A DNA stretch of 64,000 bases from JADZAI01 sp964390465 (GCA_964390465.1 CAYMIJ010000007.1:66996-130995); one strand, 5' to 3'. Numbered from the stretch's first letter, positions 25,101 through 33,509 are shown. Translations and numbers: made by a program. The notes: generated from the letters alone by a model not told the origin.

Positions 25101-25621
25101 GCCGGATTGAGGATCGGAATCTCCGCGTCCAACATCGAGAATTCGGACTGGCTGGGAAGAGTCGAAGACTTGCAGGCGTGATCATCGCCTAGAACGGCGA
25201 GCACACCACCCTTGGGCCAGGTACCTGCGGCGTTGGCATGTTTGAATACATCACCGGTGCGATCAACGCCCGGCGCTTTGCCATACCACATGCCGAAGAC
25301 GCCATCGAACTTCGCCCCTTCGTGCAGGTTGGTCTGCTGCGAACCCCAGACGGCGGTGGCGGCAAGATCTTCATTGAGGCCCGGCTGGAACACCACGTCA
25401 TGCGTGCTCAGATGCCTCTTGGCCCGCCAAAGCTGCTGGTCAAGCCCGCCAAGAGGCGAACCGCGATAGCCTGAAATGAAGCCTGCTGTGTTCAGCCCCG
25501 CCGCGCGGTCCAATCTTTTCTGCATCAGTGGGAGACGCACCAGAGCCTGTATGCCAGTCAGGAATACGCGGCCCCTCTCGACATCATACTTGTCGTCAAG
25601 GGTCAGCGGCATGATCGTCAT
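22154..25621 (-). CDS. Fused indolepyruvate/2-oxoacid:ferredoxin oxidoreductase (alpha-gamma fusion)
   Basis: 1155 residues from the ATG at 25621, which follows GGGAGG by 5 bases. The N-terminal pyrimidine-binding part has SGYRGSPLGGLDQQLW, the thiamine-diphosphate part has GDGTYFHSG, a ferredoxin-like block of Cys lies at about 625-670 (CEGCGDCSVQSNC), then a gamma domain VVITGIGGTGVTSLGAIL, then the C-terminal DUF6537-type domain. It oxidises aryl- or branched-chain 2-oxo acids to acyl-CoA, with electrons to ferredoxin. This single-chain aerobic type is known from proteobacteria. Substrate preference is inferred from the leucine dehydrogenase behind it. Confidence 0.93.
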   Translation of the reverse strand: MTIMPLTLDDKYDVERGRVFLTGIQALVRLPLMQKRLDRAAGLNTAGFISGYRGSPLGGLDQQLWRAKRHLSTHDVVFQPGLNEDLAATAVWGSQQTNLHEGAKFDGVFGMWYGKAPGVDRTGDVFKHANAAGTWPKGGVLAVLGDDHACKSSTLPSQSEFSMLDAEIPILNPAGIQEVLDYGLYGWAMSRFTGAWTAMITLAENMDASATVDVAPDRVQIRNPQNFVIPADGLSIRLQDTPTAQEERLRLHKKAAAIAFARENVLNRVVLDSPMARIGIVASGKSYLDLRQAFLDMGIGNREIAGMGLRVFKVGMPWPIDDEAVRRFADGLEIVIVIEEKRDFIETQFKSAIFDLPERRRPRVIGKYDLEGKPLLRQTLDLNAAQIAVALSRLIPRESWTQLMERDLARIEAKTRATQAMTAIHERVPFYCSGCPHNTSTKVPDGMTALAGIGCHYMVTRMPERQTTMFTQMGGEGVPWIGAAPFTTKKHVFANLGDGTYFHSGVLAIRQAVSAKANITYKLLYNDAVAMTGGQPVDGALPLDLLLRQLYAEGVGKIVLVSDDIDKYPRGAFPHQLYYRHRDEMDALQRELAEETGVTAIVYDQTCAAEKRRRRKRKLMEDPPKRILINEEVCEGCGDCSVQSNCIAVEPLETELGRKRTINQSNCNKDFSCIKGFCPSFVTLEGASVRARPVPKLPDFAAIPQPSLPELAADTFNVVITGIGGTGVTSLGAILGTAAHMEGKAATVLDMMGLAQKGGGVSSFVRVADGKVRIHGPRVATATADLVLGCDMVVAAKPETIDASDERRTRAVINADLSPTAAFVTNSTIDYDTVAMKKRIRDNSASMSVIPADELATRLLGDTIFSNMLLMGAAYQFGAVPVSEEAMMKAIDLNGAEVKKNQLAFRYGRLAAHDLDAALKLAGLTQNDAPDIAVTLDEIVKRRAALLTKYQNAAYAAKMTTLVGKVSVAELAVKPGSDALTIAVAKAYTKLLAYKDEYEVARLFTNGAFEKRVREEFRDVKALRFHLSPPLFAKIDQATGRPKKMTLGPWMMIAYRLMARMKGLRGGRFDIFGRTAERRMERSLIVEYEAVVNELISGLQPSNHQLACQIAAVPMEIKGYGFIKEGNVKKAKEREAAMLGRFRAPQNTAVLHAAE

Positions 25622-25792
25622 TAGGGCCTCCCGTAGGGCTGCGGCGGCTCTCATGGCCCCTGCAACAGGACAGCAATGTAGACCTTTTTCTGCCTCATGA
25701 CCGGTCTTTTTCGCGGTTTTTCAAGACTTTTCAAAACCTGAGTGCATCAAAAAAACGAAACAAAATGTCGCAGATGTCACTTGATCATAATA

Positions 25793-25807
25793 ATATCAAT
25801 TTGATAT
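25793..25807. promoter_or_regulatory. 7-bp perfect inverted repeat in the SPFH/oxidoreductase intergenic region
   Basis: ATATCAA and TTGATAT are separated by a single T, inside an AT-rich stretch of otherwise GC-rich DNA, 28 bases before the SPFH start. The gene pair downstream encodes a ribbon-helix-helix protein, so an operator bound by that protein is a possibility. The other divergent promoter (2-oxoacid oxidoreductase) is in the same 213-base gap. Function is inferred only from position and symmetry. Confidence 0.4.
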
Positions 25808-25834
25808 CATTTAATCTATCGATTGGAGATTCAC

Positions 25835-26701
25835 ATGAACGAACGCACCATCACGCCATCGTCGGGTTTTCTGGCAATGTTCGTGCTTCTCATTCTGCTG
25901 GCAGGCAGTGCCGCCGGTCTGTTTTGGGGGATTAAAGGCAAGGATCTGTGGCTTGCAGCATTTTCGGCCTGCTGCTTCCTGCCCTCACTGATCTGTCTGG
26001 CCGGCCTCTTCACCGTCGCGCCGAATGAAGCGAAGGTCATTCAGCTCTTTGGCCGCTATGTCGGCACAGTGCACGAACCGGGCCTGCGCTGGGCCAATCC
26101 GTTCTATTCGAAGAAGGCGGTTTCGGTGCGGGTACGCAATTTCGAATCGAGCAAGCTCAAGGTCAATGACCTGGACGGAAATCCGATTGAGATCGCCGCC
26201 GTAGTTGTCTGGCAGGTGGTTGATACTGCCGAGGCCCTGTTCAAGGTGAACGACTATAGCGACTTCGTGAAAGTCCAGAGCGAATCCGCACTGCGTCAGA
26301 TGGCACAGAGCTACCCTTATGATTCTCACGACACCGGCAACATCTCGCTGCGCAGTCATTCGAAAGAGATCGCTGACCACCTGCAGCGAGAAATCCAGGA
26401 ACGGCTAACAAGTGCCGGTGTAAAGGTGGTCGAAGCACGCATCACTCATCTCGCCTACGCGCCAGAAATCGCCCAAGCGATGCTGCAACGCCAGCAGGCC
26501 AGCGCGATCATCTCGGCCCGCACACGCATCGTGGAGGGTGCGGTCAGCATGGTGGAGATGGCGCTGGACCAGCTCAAGACACGCGGCGTCGTCAATCTCG
26601 ACGAGGAACGCAAGGCGGCGATGGTCAGTAACCTGCTGGTTGTTCTGTGCGGTGAGCGTGGAACGCAGCCCATCGTGAACACCGGCACGATCTACAGTTG
26701 A
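25835..26701 (+). CDS. SPFH/band 7 domain membrane protein
   Basis: 288 residues from the ATG at 25835 (GGAG 6 bases upstream; a TTG at 25823 is less likely). Two hydrophobic segments (about 10-35 and 40-65) are followed by the SPFH domain: NEAKVIQLFGRYVGTVHEPG and VVVWQVVDTAEALFKVNDY, then a coiled-coil part with AYAPEIAQAMLQRQQASAII. SPFH proteins form membrane-bound rings that organise proteases and lipids. The coupled ribbon-helix-helix gene 9 bases downstream is an arrangement seen in several bacteria. No protease or NfeD partner is nearby. Confidence 0.92.
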   Translation: MNERTITPSSGFLAMFVLLILLAGSAAGLFWGIKGKDLWLAAFSACCFLPSLICLAGLFTVAPNEAKVIQLFGRYVGTVHEPGLRWANPFYSKKAVSVRVRNFESSKLKVNDLDGNPIEIAAVVVWQVVDTAEALFKVNDYSDFVKVQSESALRQMAQSYPYDSHDTGNISLRSHSKEIADHLQREIQERLTSAGVKVVEARITHLAYAPEIAQAMLQRQQASAIISARTRIVEGAVSMVEMALDQLKTRGVVNLDEERKAAMVSNLLVVLCGERGTQPIVNTGTIYS

Positions 26702-26710
26702 TGAATCTGT

Positions 26711-26896
26711 ATGGCTGAAAAGAAGGCCTATGCGCTCAGGATTAGCGCTGAAGTGCTGGAAGCGCTTCAGCGCTGGGCTGATGATGATCTGCGCAGCATC
26801 AATGCGCAGATCGAGTTCGTCCTGCGCGAGGCATTACGCAAAAACGGACGGCTGAAGGCACCACCTGACACGTCAGACGACGTGATGTCAGTTTAG
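26711..26896 (+). CDS. Arc-like ribbon-helix-helix protein
   Basis: 61 residues. AYALRISAEVLEALQRWA gives the DNA-contacting strand and first helix, and DLRSINAQIEFVLREAL the second helix, as in Arc/MetJ-type dimers. It follows the SPFH gene by 9 bases and overlaps the next convergent gene by 4. It may regulate the SPFH gene; the repeat at 25793-25807 is a possible site. An antitoxin role is unlikely since no toxin gene is beside it. Confidence 0.8.
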   Translation: MAEKKAYALRISAEVLEALQRWADDDLRSINAQIEFVLREALRKNGRLKAPPDTSDDVMSV

Positions 26897-27420
26897 GCTT
26901 TCATGTCGAAAAGAATCGAGCCGAACGACGACATGAGCCCTTGCCCCAAAGCGCCATAGGGGCTGGCCTGCCCGAGACGGCCCGACAGTCGCTTCATGAA
27001 GTCATCGATGAACGCCATTGAATCGTCTTCTGCAGAAGAGTCGTCCGCATAAGCTTCGTCAACCGCCTGGTCCGCTGAATTAGATTCATCAACCGACGCG
27101 GTAGAATCTGCGGCGGCATTCTCATCTCCAGCCGCACTGATTTCCATGTCTTCGGAAAAACCAGCATCGCCTGCGCCAATAGCCTCCATCGAACCGGCCG
27201 TGAACAGGGACTTCAGCATATCAGCCTGACCCTTATTTATTACGCCTGATTCGCGATCCTGCTCGATAAGTGCGTGGATTTTTACCAGGAGATCAGCCGC
27301 CCCATTCGCCTTAGCCGTCGCGGGTGTTGCCGGTACGCCTGAAGGTTCGGTCTTTATGGAATGTGCTATCCTCGAAACCCCGCCGGTCGGCGCTAGAGCG
27401 GAAAACCCATTGATTTGCAT
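26893..27420 (-). CDS. Hypothetical acidic Ser/Asp/Ala-rich protein
   Basis: 175 residues from the ATG at 27420 (AGAGG about 7 bases upstream). No family recognised. Residues about 40-75 form a helical segment (LLVKIHALIEQDRESGVINK), the middle is a low-complexity acidic linker rich in D, E, A and S, and the end (MAFIDDFMKRLSGRLGQ) may be amphipathic. No signal peptide or membrane segment is visible. Acidic linkers of this sort occur in regulators and secreted flagellar-type proteins, but nothing supports one choice. Confidence 0.6.
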   Translation of the reverse strand: MQINGFSALAPTGGVSRIAHSIKTEPSGVPATPATAKANGAADLLVKIHALIEQDRESGVINKGQADMLKSLFTAGSMEAIGAGDAGFSEDMEISAAGDENAAADSTASVDESNSADQAVDEAYADDSSAEDDSMAFIDDFMKRLSGRLGQASPYGALGQGLMSSFGSILFDMKA

Positions 27421-27561
27421 GAACGCACCTCTGGCAATCAACATCCCACCTAGCGGGACTGCCAAAACATCCGGTGGAGAAACTTGGTAAACCGGAATTA
27501 ACGGGCGCTTTGCGTTGGGTCATGCTGTGTGCAATGAAAGGCCGTCAACGGCCCGAACATC

Positions 27562-28434
27562 ATGCCCACACTCGATCTTGGCGAAATCCGCCGAACCCAT
27601 CCTGAAACGCGTGATGACTGGACGATCCCGCAGAACTGGTCACGCTTTGGTGAGGCCGAGCATGGCGTCTGGCGGACGCTCTATCAGAGACTGATGAAGG
27701 TGCTGCCTGGCAGGGCCTGTGCCGAGTTTATGAGCGGCCTTGAAAAGCTTGAGATCGCTGAAGGCATCCCAGATTTCAACCGACTGTCAGAGAGCCTGAT
27801 GAAGCTCACCGGCTGGCAAGTGGTCGCAGTTCCAGGGCTAGTGCCGGATGACGTGTTCTTCGAACACCTTGCCAATCGCCGTTTCCCGGCTGGCAATTTC
27901 ATCCGCTCCGCTGACAGTCTCGACTACATCCAGGAACCGGACGTGTTTCATGACGTCTTCGGCCATGTACCCATGCTCGCCCATCCCGTGTTTGCTGACT
28001 ACATGGAAGCCTATGGCAAAGGCGGCTTGCGCGCTGATGGTCTCGACACGCTACACAATCTTGCACGGCTCTATTGGTACACGGTGGAGTTCGGCCTGAT
28101 CGAAACCCCGGAAGGCTTGCGCCTTTACGGTTCGGGGATCGTCTCATCCAGCGCAGAAAGCATCTACGCGCTGGAAAACCCAAGCCCCAATCGCATAAGC
28201 TTTGATCTGGAACGGGTGATGCGCACGGAATACCGGATCGACGATTTTCAGGAGAGCTATTTCGTCATTCCTTCGTTCGATGCGCTCTTTGCGGAAACCT
28301 ATAAGGATTTTGCCAACCTCTACCAGACGCTAGCCAACGGGGCCGTCTTCAAGCCCGGAGAAGTACTTCCAACAGATCGTGTTCTTCACGAAGGAGACCG
28401 GTCATATCAGCCACACAGTCACGCGTCCGATTGA
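27562..28434 (+). CDS. phhA: Phenylalanine 4-monooxygenase
   Basis: 290 residues of the aromatic amino acid hydroxylase core without an ACT domain, as usual in bacteria. The iron ligands are two His in EPDVFHDVFGHVPML and Glu in YWYTVEFGL; YGSGIVSS and IDDFQESYFVIPSFD follow. It converts phenylalanine to tyrosine with tetrahydropterin and oxygen. No homogentisate or PhhB genes are adjacent. It meets the convergent cyclase gene end to end with no gap. Confidence 0.96.
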   Translation: MPTLDLGEIRRTHPETRDDWTIPQNWSRFGEAEHGVWRTLYQRLMKVLPGRACAEFMSGLEKLEIAEGIPDFNRLSESLMKLTGWQVVAVPGLVPDDVFFEHLANRRFPAGNFIRSADSLDYIQEPDVFHDVFGHVPMLAHPVFADYMEAYGKGGLRADGLDTLHNLARLYWYTVEFGLIETPEGLRLYGSGIVSSSAESIYALENPSPNRISFDLERVMRTEYRIDDFQESYFVIPSFDALFAETYKDFANLYQTLANGAVFKPGEVLPTDRVLHEGDRSYQPHSHASD

Positions 28435-30027
28435 TCAGGGCTCACCACGGATGACAACCGTCCCAGCGATCATGTCGTGCAATGACTGCCGACGGCGCGA
28501 GACCAAAGCCAACAAAAGGCTGATCGGAATCACGAAGTAAAACCAGGTTGTCAGCGACTTGATGATTGCACGGCCAAATGACGTGCCAAACGATGTTGGC
28601 TGGCCATTGTCTGCCGCCACAGACAACTGGAATGCGCGTTTGCCCAGCGTCGCAGAGTGGCGCGCCTCCATCACCGTGAAGTACCCAACAAGCAGCAGCA
28701 GGATCAGCATATCCATCGAGAGGCGCGTTATGGGCTTTCCGGTCGTCGCATCGACAAGGGTCTGCTTCACGGAACTGAATGACACACCCCAGCGCTCATT
28801 CTTACGGCGATCCCAGGCCAAGGATGTCCCTGTCCCCTCGCCTGCGGCCGGGGACTTGCGCTTTAGATCCCAGTGCACCCCGTCCTGGTCAAGCACGACA
28901 ATACCGCCGCCAATGCTGACGCTCCCATCCGGTTCAACTGACACGCCGGGGATCTTATCGATCCAGGCCGGCACATCATTCTTGCCTGTCTCTGGTGGAC
29001 CGGGCACGGCAACGGCCTCGTCCGGCGCAGGCGGCACTGGATCCGGAACAGACTCGTTGCCGCGCGCTTCAGATACACGCCCGCTTGTGCGGTGCTGACG
29101 ATAGGTCTGTAAGAACAGGCCAAAATAGTCATAGGTAACCGTGCGTTCTTCTCGAACCACCGTTGAGTTTTCACCGGTCTGGATATCGACGGGCAGCCAT
29201 TCCGTTGCTGCCACTGTGTCACCGTCGAAATTGACGAATGGCAGATCCAGATCCATGCGGATGGTTGTCGGCGAGATCATCGCATTGATAACAAGTCCCA
29301 GACCTATCCCCGCCAGAGCCATCGCCACATAGTCAACCGCCAGGGCCAAACCGCGCCGAAAAAGTCTTCCTGGACGCGCCGGTGCGCCACTAGCGTAAGC
29401 GGGGACGGCCCTTGCCATTGAACGAGCTGACTGGCCCTGTCTCGATGGAGGCGTAACGCCATCCACATTGACGGCATAGATGCCTACTTCACCAGCAATA
29501 TTCTTCACTGACTGCGTGCCCAGCGATGAAAAGCCGACCGTCAGCTTGCCTTTCACCTGATCATAAACGGAACTGGCGACCAGAATACCGCCGGCCGGAG
29601 CCATCTGCTGAAGACGCGCGGCGATATTGACCCCTTCACCAAAGATATCAGTGCCGTCTTCCATGACGTCGCCGAGGTTGATGCCAATGCGGAACGCCAT
29701 GCGTTCGTCATCTGGACGATTGGTATTGCGACCTGAGAGTTCTTGTTGAACTTCTGCCGCACATTGTACTGCTTCGACCACGCTCTGGAATTCAGATAGC
29801 AGTCCGTCACCCGACCACGACACCACACGGCCATGGTGGCGGGCGATAAATCCTTCGATGGCTTCACGATATTCTTTCAGCGTGCCGAGCGTGCGCGCCT
29901 CATTTGCACCCATCATGCGGCTGTAACCCGCAACGTCGGCGCAGAAGATCGTCGTCAGTTTGCGTTTCATTGCGCGCGGTTGCGCCCCGGTAGCCACATT
30001 GCCCTCCCGCGATAGCAGGATGAACAT
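28435..30027 (-). CDS. Class III adenylate/guanylate cyclase fused to an RDD membrane domain
   Basis: 530 residues from the ATG at 30027 (GAGGAAGGC before it; an ATG at 29970 is possible). Residues about 25-195 are a class III cyclase: FCADVAGYSRMMG with the first metal Asp, SGDGLLSEF with the second, and FGEGVNIAARLQQM with the transition-state Asn and Arg. A linker and two RDD-type transmembrane pairs follow: LALAVDYVAMALAGIGLGLV, then after a Pro-rich periplasmic-looking insert (about 295-420) LILLLLVGYFTVMEARHS and LHDMIAGTVVI. Cyclase plus RDD fusion is unusual. The nucleotide made is unproven. Confidence 0.85.
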   Translation of the reverse strand: MFILLSREGNVATGAQPRAMKRKLTTIFCADVAGYSRMMGANEARTLGTLKEYREAIEGFIARHHGRVVSWSGDGLLSEFQSVVEAVQCAAEVQQELSGRNTNRPDDERMAFRIGINLGDVMEDGTDIFGEGVNIAARLQQMAPAGGILVASSVYDQVKGKLTVGFSSLGTQSVKNIAGEVGIYAVNVDGVTPPSRQGQSARSMARAVPAYASGAPARPGRLFRRGLALAVDYVAMALAGIGLGLVINAMISPTTIRMDLDLPFVNFDGDTVAATEWLPVDIQTGENSTVVREERTVTYDYFGLFLQTYRQHRTSGRVSEARGNESVPDPVPPAPDEAVAVPGPPETGKNDVPAWIDKIPGVSVEPDGSVSIGGGIVVLDQDGVHWDLKRKSPAAGEGTGTSLAWDRRKNERWGVSFSSVKQTLVDATTGKPITRLSMDMLILLLLVGYFTVMEARHSATLGKRAFQLSVAADNGQPTSFGTSFGRAIIKSLTTWFYFVIPISLLLALVSRRRQSLHDMIAGTVVIRGEP

Positions 30028-30213
30028 GCCTTCCTCAATGCGAAAACGCTGCAAGCCGGATCACATTTGAAGCCGGTATCGTTGTGATAGGCGTCACCAT
30101 AAGGCGTTCTGCGAGTGAGGCGCGGCCTGATTTTCGTGACCCAAGGCAGGCACCGCATCCTTGAAGCTGCCACAATACGCCATCATATGGGGAAGGATCT
30201 TTAGGAGCCTTTC

Positions 30214-30786
30214 ATGAAACGCGCCGCCATATTTGCCGCCTTGATCTCACTGTCCGCCAGCGCCAGTGCCAATGCTCCGCCACCTGTGCCATCGGCACCC
30301 GCAGCATCACCCGCAGTACCCAGCCCTGCCGACCCAGCGGCCGTCAGCGAGCCCAATGGCTATGTGCGCAGCCTTTATGAAGGTTATTACGCAGCGCTGA
30401 CCAAGCAGGACAAAACCGGCGGCGATCTGCCCAAGGAGTGGCAGTGGAACGGCATTGCCAACCGCTTCTTCACGGCGGAGCTGGCCACGCGTTTCAAGAA
30501 GGCTGAAGCGTCGGAAGAACCGGTGATTGACTGGGACTTCCTCATCAACGGTCAGGACTTTGGCGATTTGAAAGTCATTTCAGTCGATACGCAGACAACC
30601 GACAAGGACTCGTCCGGCGGCAAAGCCGTGGTGAAGATTGTCACCTCTAACTTTAGCACTCAAAGCACGACGCTGGTCAGTCTGGTGAAAGAAAAGGATG
30701 CATGGCGCATCGCCGACTTCACTTTGGTGGATCCGGCCATCGGCGATATGACGTTGACCGGGATCCTGAAAGATGCTGGCTACTGA
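30214..30786 (+). CDS. Exported DUF3828-like protein
   Basis: 190 residues. Signal peptide to about ASA-NA, then a Pro/Ala linker (APAASPAVPSPADPAAV), then a domain with VRSLYEGYYAAL, NRFFTAELATRF, VIDWDFLINGQDF and WRIADFTLVDP, a fold like DUF3828 and NTF2-like lipoproteins. AGGAG lies 6 bases before the ATG. It probably acts in the periplasm; role unknown. It diverges from the cyclase gene and meets the redoxin gene end to end. Confidence 0.7.
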   Translation: MKRAAIFAALISLSASASANAPPPVPSAPAASPAVPSPADPAAVSEPNGYVRSLYEGYYAALTKQDKTGGDLPKEWQWNGIANRFFTAELATRFKKAEASEEPVIDWDFLINGQDFGDLKVISVDTQTTDKDSSGGKAVVKIVTSNFSTQSTTLVSLVKEKDAWRIADFTLVDPAIGDMTLTGILKDAGY

Positions 30787-31386
30787 TCAGTACTTGACCG
30801 AGCAGCCATAGGGCTCGGATTCAGGAATGGCGACAGGACGGCCATTCTTGATGTCGTCAAGGGCGGCAAGTACCAGATTCTTGGCTGTTGCAAGGTCCGC
30901 AGGATCGGCTGTCGACTTGTCATCAATCGCGCCTGCGTAAACGAGTGTGCCCTTGGCGTCGATGATGAACATGTGCGGCGTGGTGCGCGCATCATAGGCG
31001 TGGCCAATATCACCTTTGGGATCGAGGATCACATCGCTTGGCTTGGCATTACGCTCCGCATTGATCTTCTTCGCTTCCTCGCCCGAGACATAACCCTGAT
31101 TGCCTTCCGCCGATGAAATGACGGAGAGCCACACGGCGCCATCAGCGATGGCGGCAGCCTGTGTCTTCTGCATGTTGCCCGAACCGTAGTGCTTCTTCAC
31201 ATAGGGGCAGCCATTATTGGTCCATTCCAGAACCACAACCTTGCCGGCATAGTCACCAAGGCTGACCGTTTTGCCATCGGCATCCGTGCCGGTGAAAGCA
31301 TGCGCAGGCTGGCCAATCACCGGCTCAGCGAATGAAACACTGGCAGCCAGTGCAGCAATGGCAAAGGAAGCAAACAACGCTTTCAT
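30787..31386 (-). CDS. Exported AhpC/TSA-type thioredoxin-fold protein
   Basis: 199 residues with a Sec signal peptide ending near SFAEP. The fold signature is VVVLEWTNNGCPYVKKHYG, with a single Cys-Pro rather than CxxC, and TTPHMFIIDAKGTLVYAG. Such redoxins work as periplasmic peroxidases or thiol carriers reduced by a DsbD-type protein, which is encoded 11 bases upstream (stop at 31398). A strong AAGGAGGA site precedes the ATG. A late GCSVKY adds a C-terminal Cys. Confidence 0.87.
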   Translation of the reverse strand: MKALFASFAIAALAASVSFAEPVIGQPAHAFTGTDADGKTVSLGDYAGKVVVLEWTNNGCPYVKKHYGSGNMQKTQAAAIADGAVWLSVISSAEGNQGYVSGEEAKKINAERNAKPSDVILDPKGDIGHAYDARTTPHMFIIDAKGTLVYAGAIDDKSTADPADLATAKNLVLAALDDIKNGRPVAIPESEPYGCSVKY

Positions 31387-31397
31387 GATATCCTCCT

Positions 31398-33509
31398 TCA
31401 GGATGACGGTGCCCCGATCGCATCGCGCACGATGCTTTCAGTCAGCAGTTGCGGCAACACGGCTGGGGTGCGGCTGCCCGCTTTGTAGAACAGATAGAGC
31501 GGCACCCCTGCCCGGCCATGTGCTTCCAGCAGTTTGGTGATGTCCGGGTCGCGATTGGTCCAGTCCCCTTTCAAGGGGACAATGCCGAGCTTCTTGAAGT
31601 CTTCCGCAATGCCAGCGCTCGACAGAGCCACTTCCTCGTTCGCCATACAGGTGATGCACCAGGCGGCGGTGAGATCTATGAACACAGACTTGCCTTCACC
31701 GAGCAGGGTTTCGAGCTTTGCGGGCGTGTAGGCTTCCCACTGAATGCCGCCTTCACTGCCCGTCATGGCTGATGCTTTGGCATTGATCGTCTGCGGCATG
31801 AAGGCGATGGAGGCGATGGCCGCGATACCCGTCAGCAACGCCGCTGCACGCGGCAGCCAACCCCGCGCCCCGCGCTGAATGAGGCCATAGACCCACAGCG
31901 CAAAGCCCGCGACGATCAGCGCCGTCAGCATGAGTGCCATTTCCTTCGCACCCGCCAGCACGGACAGCACCCATACGAGCCATGCGGCCGTGCCAAACAT
32001 TGGAAACGCAAGCACCTGCTTCAGGCGTTCCATCCACAGGCCCGGCTTCGGCATCCGCCTGACCAGAGCAGGTGAGAAGGTGAGCAGCAGATAGGGCGCT
32101 GCCATGCCAAGGCCCAGTGCCCCGAAGATGGCCAGCGCTACAGGCACAGGCTGTGTCAGTGCAGTGAAGATTGCGCTGCCCATGAAGGGCGCTGTGCAGG
32201 GGGCTGCGACGACAGCAGCGAGCACGCCGGTGAAGAACGAGCCAGAAAGTCCGTCTGATTTTGCTGAAGCGCCTGCGTTCTGAAGGCTCGTGCCAACTTC
32301 GAACACGCCCATGAGGTTCAGGCCAATCACAAAGAACAACAGTGCCAGCGCGGCGATGATGATCGGTGACTGAAGCTGGAAGCCCCAGCCGATTGCCTCG
32401 CCCGCACTGCGTAACGCAATGAGCGCGCCACCCAGGGCAAGGAAGCTGACGACCACGCCCGCCGTGTAAGCGAGGCCACCGCTCCGTGCGGCCTTCACAT
32501 CGCTGCCGCCTTTCTTTGCCAGCGCCAGCGCCTTCATCGACAGAACAGGGAAGACGCATGGCATCAGATTGAGGATCAACCCGCCCAGAAAGGCGAACAG
32601 CAAAGCAGTCCAGATATTGATGGCACCTTCACCTGAAGTCGCACCTGCGCCCAAAGCTGGAACAGCGCCCGGTTTAGCAGTGACTGTGAAGGCCCGCGTC
32701 TGGCCGTCCTGCCCGGTCAAGACCAGCAGCGCGGGAAGGGCTGTCACCTTCGCCGCTTTGTCAGGCGTGGCAAAACGCCGACCCGCTTCGGTGGACATGA
32801 CGACCTTGCCGTCTTTCATGTCCATGGCCTGATCGGCGGCATTCTTGATGTAACCTGCTTCGACAGGGAACAGCACCGCCTCTTTCAATCCTGCCGATGC
32901 CAAAGGCGCTGCATCCAGCGCCAGCGTGAGGCGGTTGTTTTCCACCGCGAACGATGCCGCCCACGGGCTTTCCTGCGGCAAAGCAGCGCGCGTTGCAGCG
33001 ATTTCCGACGCATCCGCCGATGCTGCGGGCGTGCCGGTCACCACGGGCACGTCCAGTGTCAGGCTGGCTTCTTCGGGAATGCAGACATCCTTGCAGACCA
33101 GCCAGGTTGCATCGGCCTTCACCGGAATGACTGTGCCGGGCGCCGCATCCGCAGGCACCTTGATGTCGGCCATATGCAGGACAACACCATCATAGCCGAA
33201 GTTCACCAGCGGTCCGACCTTGATGCGGTGCGGATAGGGAAACTGCAAAGGCCCGGCGCTGGCACCGGCAGGCAGGGTGAAGTCAACCGTGGTGGCCTCG
33301 CCCGAGTCACCGGGATTGAGCCAGTACGTGTGCCAGTGTTCGCGGATGGAAAGGCGCAAGGCCAGCGTGACCGTACCGCCGGGCTGAACGCCCGAGGTTT
33401 CCGCGATCAGTCGCGCCTCGACATTGTCTGTGCGGCTGATGGAAAGGTCATCAGCCGATGCCGTGAAAGCAAGCGCGAAACCGGCGGCAAGGAATGCTGT
33501 GCGTCTCAA
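31398..33509 (-). CDS. DsbD/ScsB-type protein-disulfide reductase
   Basis: 703 residues starting with TTG at 33509 (AAAGG 6 bases before), giving signal peptide LRRTAFLAAGFALAFTASA. The N-terminal periplasmic domain has WLVCKDVCIP; the membrane domain of about eight segments has LNLMPCVFPVLSMKAL and APCTAPFMGSA, whose Cys pair moves electrons; the C-terminal thioredoxin domain has TAAWCITCMANE. It passes electrons from cytoplasmic thioredoxin to periplasmic thiols. Operon with the redoxin gene, its likely client. Confidence 0.93.
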   Translation of the reverse strand: MRRTAFLAAGFALAFTASADDLSISRTDNVEARLIAETSGVQPGGTVTLALRLSIREHWHTYWLNPGDSGEATTVDFTLPAGASAGPLQFPYPHRIKVGPLVNFGYDGVVLHMADIKVPADAAPGTVIPVKADATWLVCKDVCIPEEASLTLDVPVVTGTPAASADASEIAATRAALPQESPWAASFAVENNRLTLALDAAPLASAGLKEAVLFPVEAGYIKNAADQAMDMKDGKVVMSTEAGRRFATPDKAAKVTALPALLVLTGQDGQTRAFTVTAKPGAVPALGAGATSGEGAINIWTALLFAFLGGLILNLMPCVFPVLSMKALALAKKGGSDVKAARSGGLAYTAGVVVSFLALGGALIALRSAGEAIGWGFQLQSPIIIAALALLFFVIGLNLMGVFEVGTSLQNAGASAKSDGLSGSFFTGVLAAVVAAPCTAPFMGSAIFTALTQPVPVALAIFGALGLGMAAPYLLLTFSPALVRRMPKPGLWMERLKQVLAFPMFGTAAWLVWVLSVLAGAKEMALMLTALIVAGFALWVYGLIQRGARGWLPRAAALLTGIAAIASIAFMPQTINAKASAMTGSEGGIQWEAYTPAKLETLLGEGKSVFIDLTAAWCITCMANEEVALSSAGIAEDFKKLGIVPLKGDWTNRDPDITKLLEAHGRAGVPLYLFYKAGSRTPAVLPQLLTESIVRDAIGAPSS

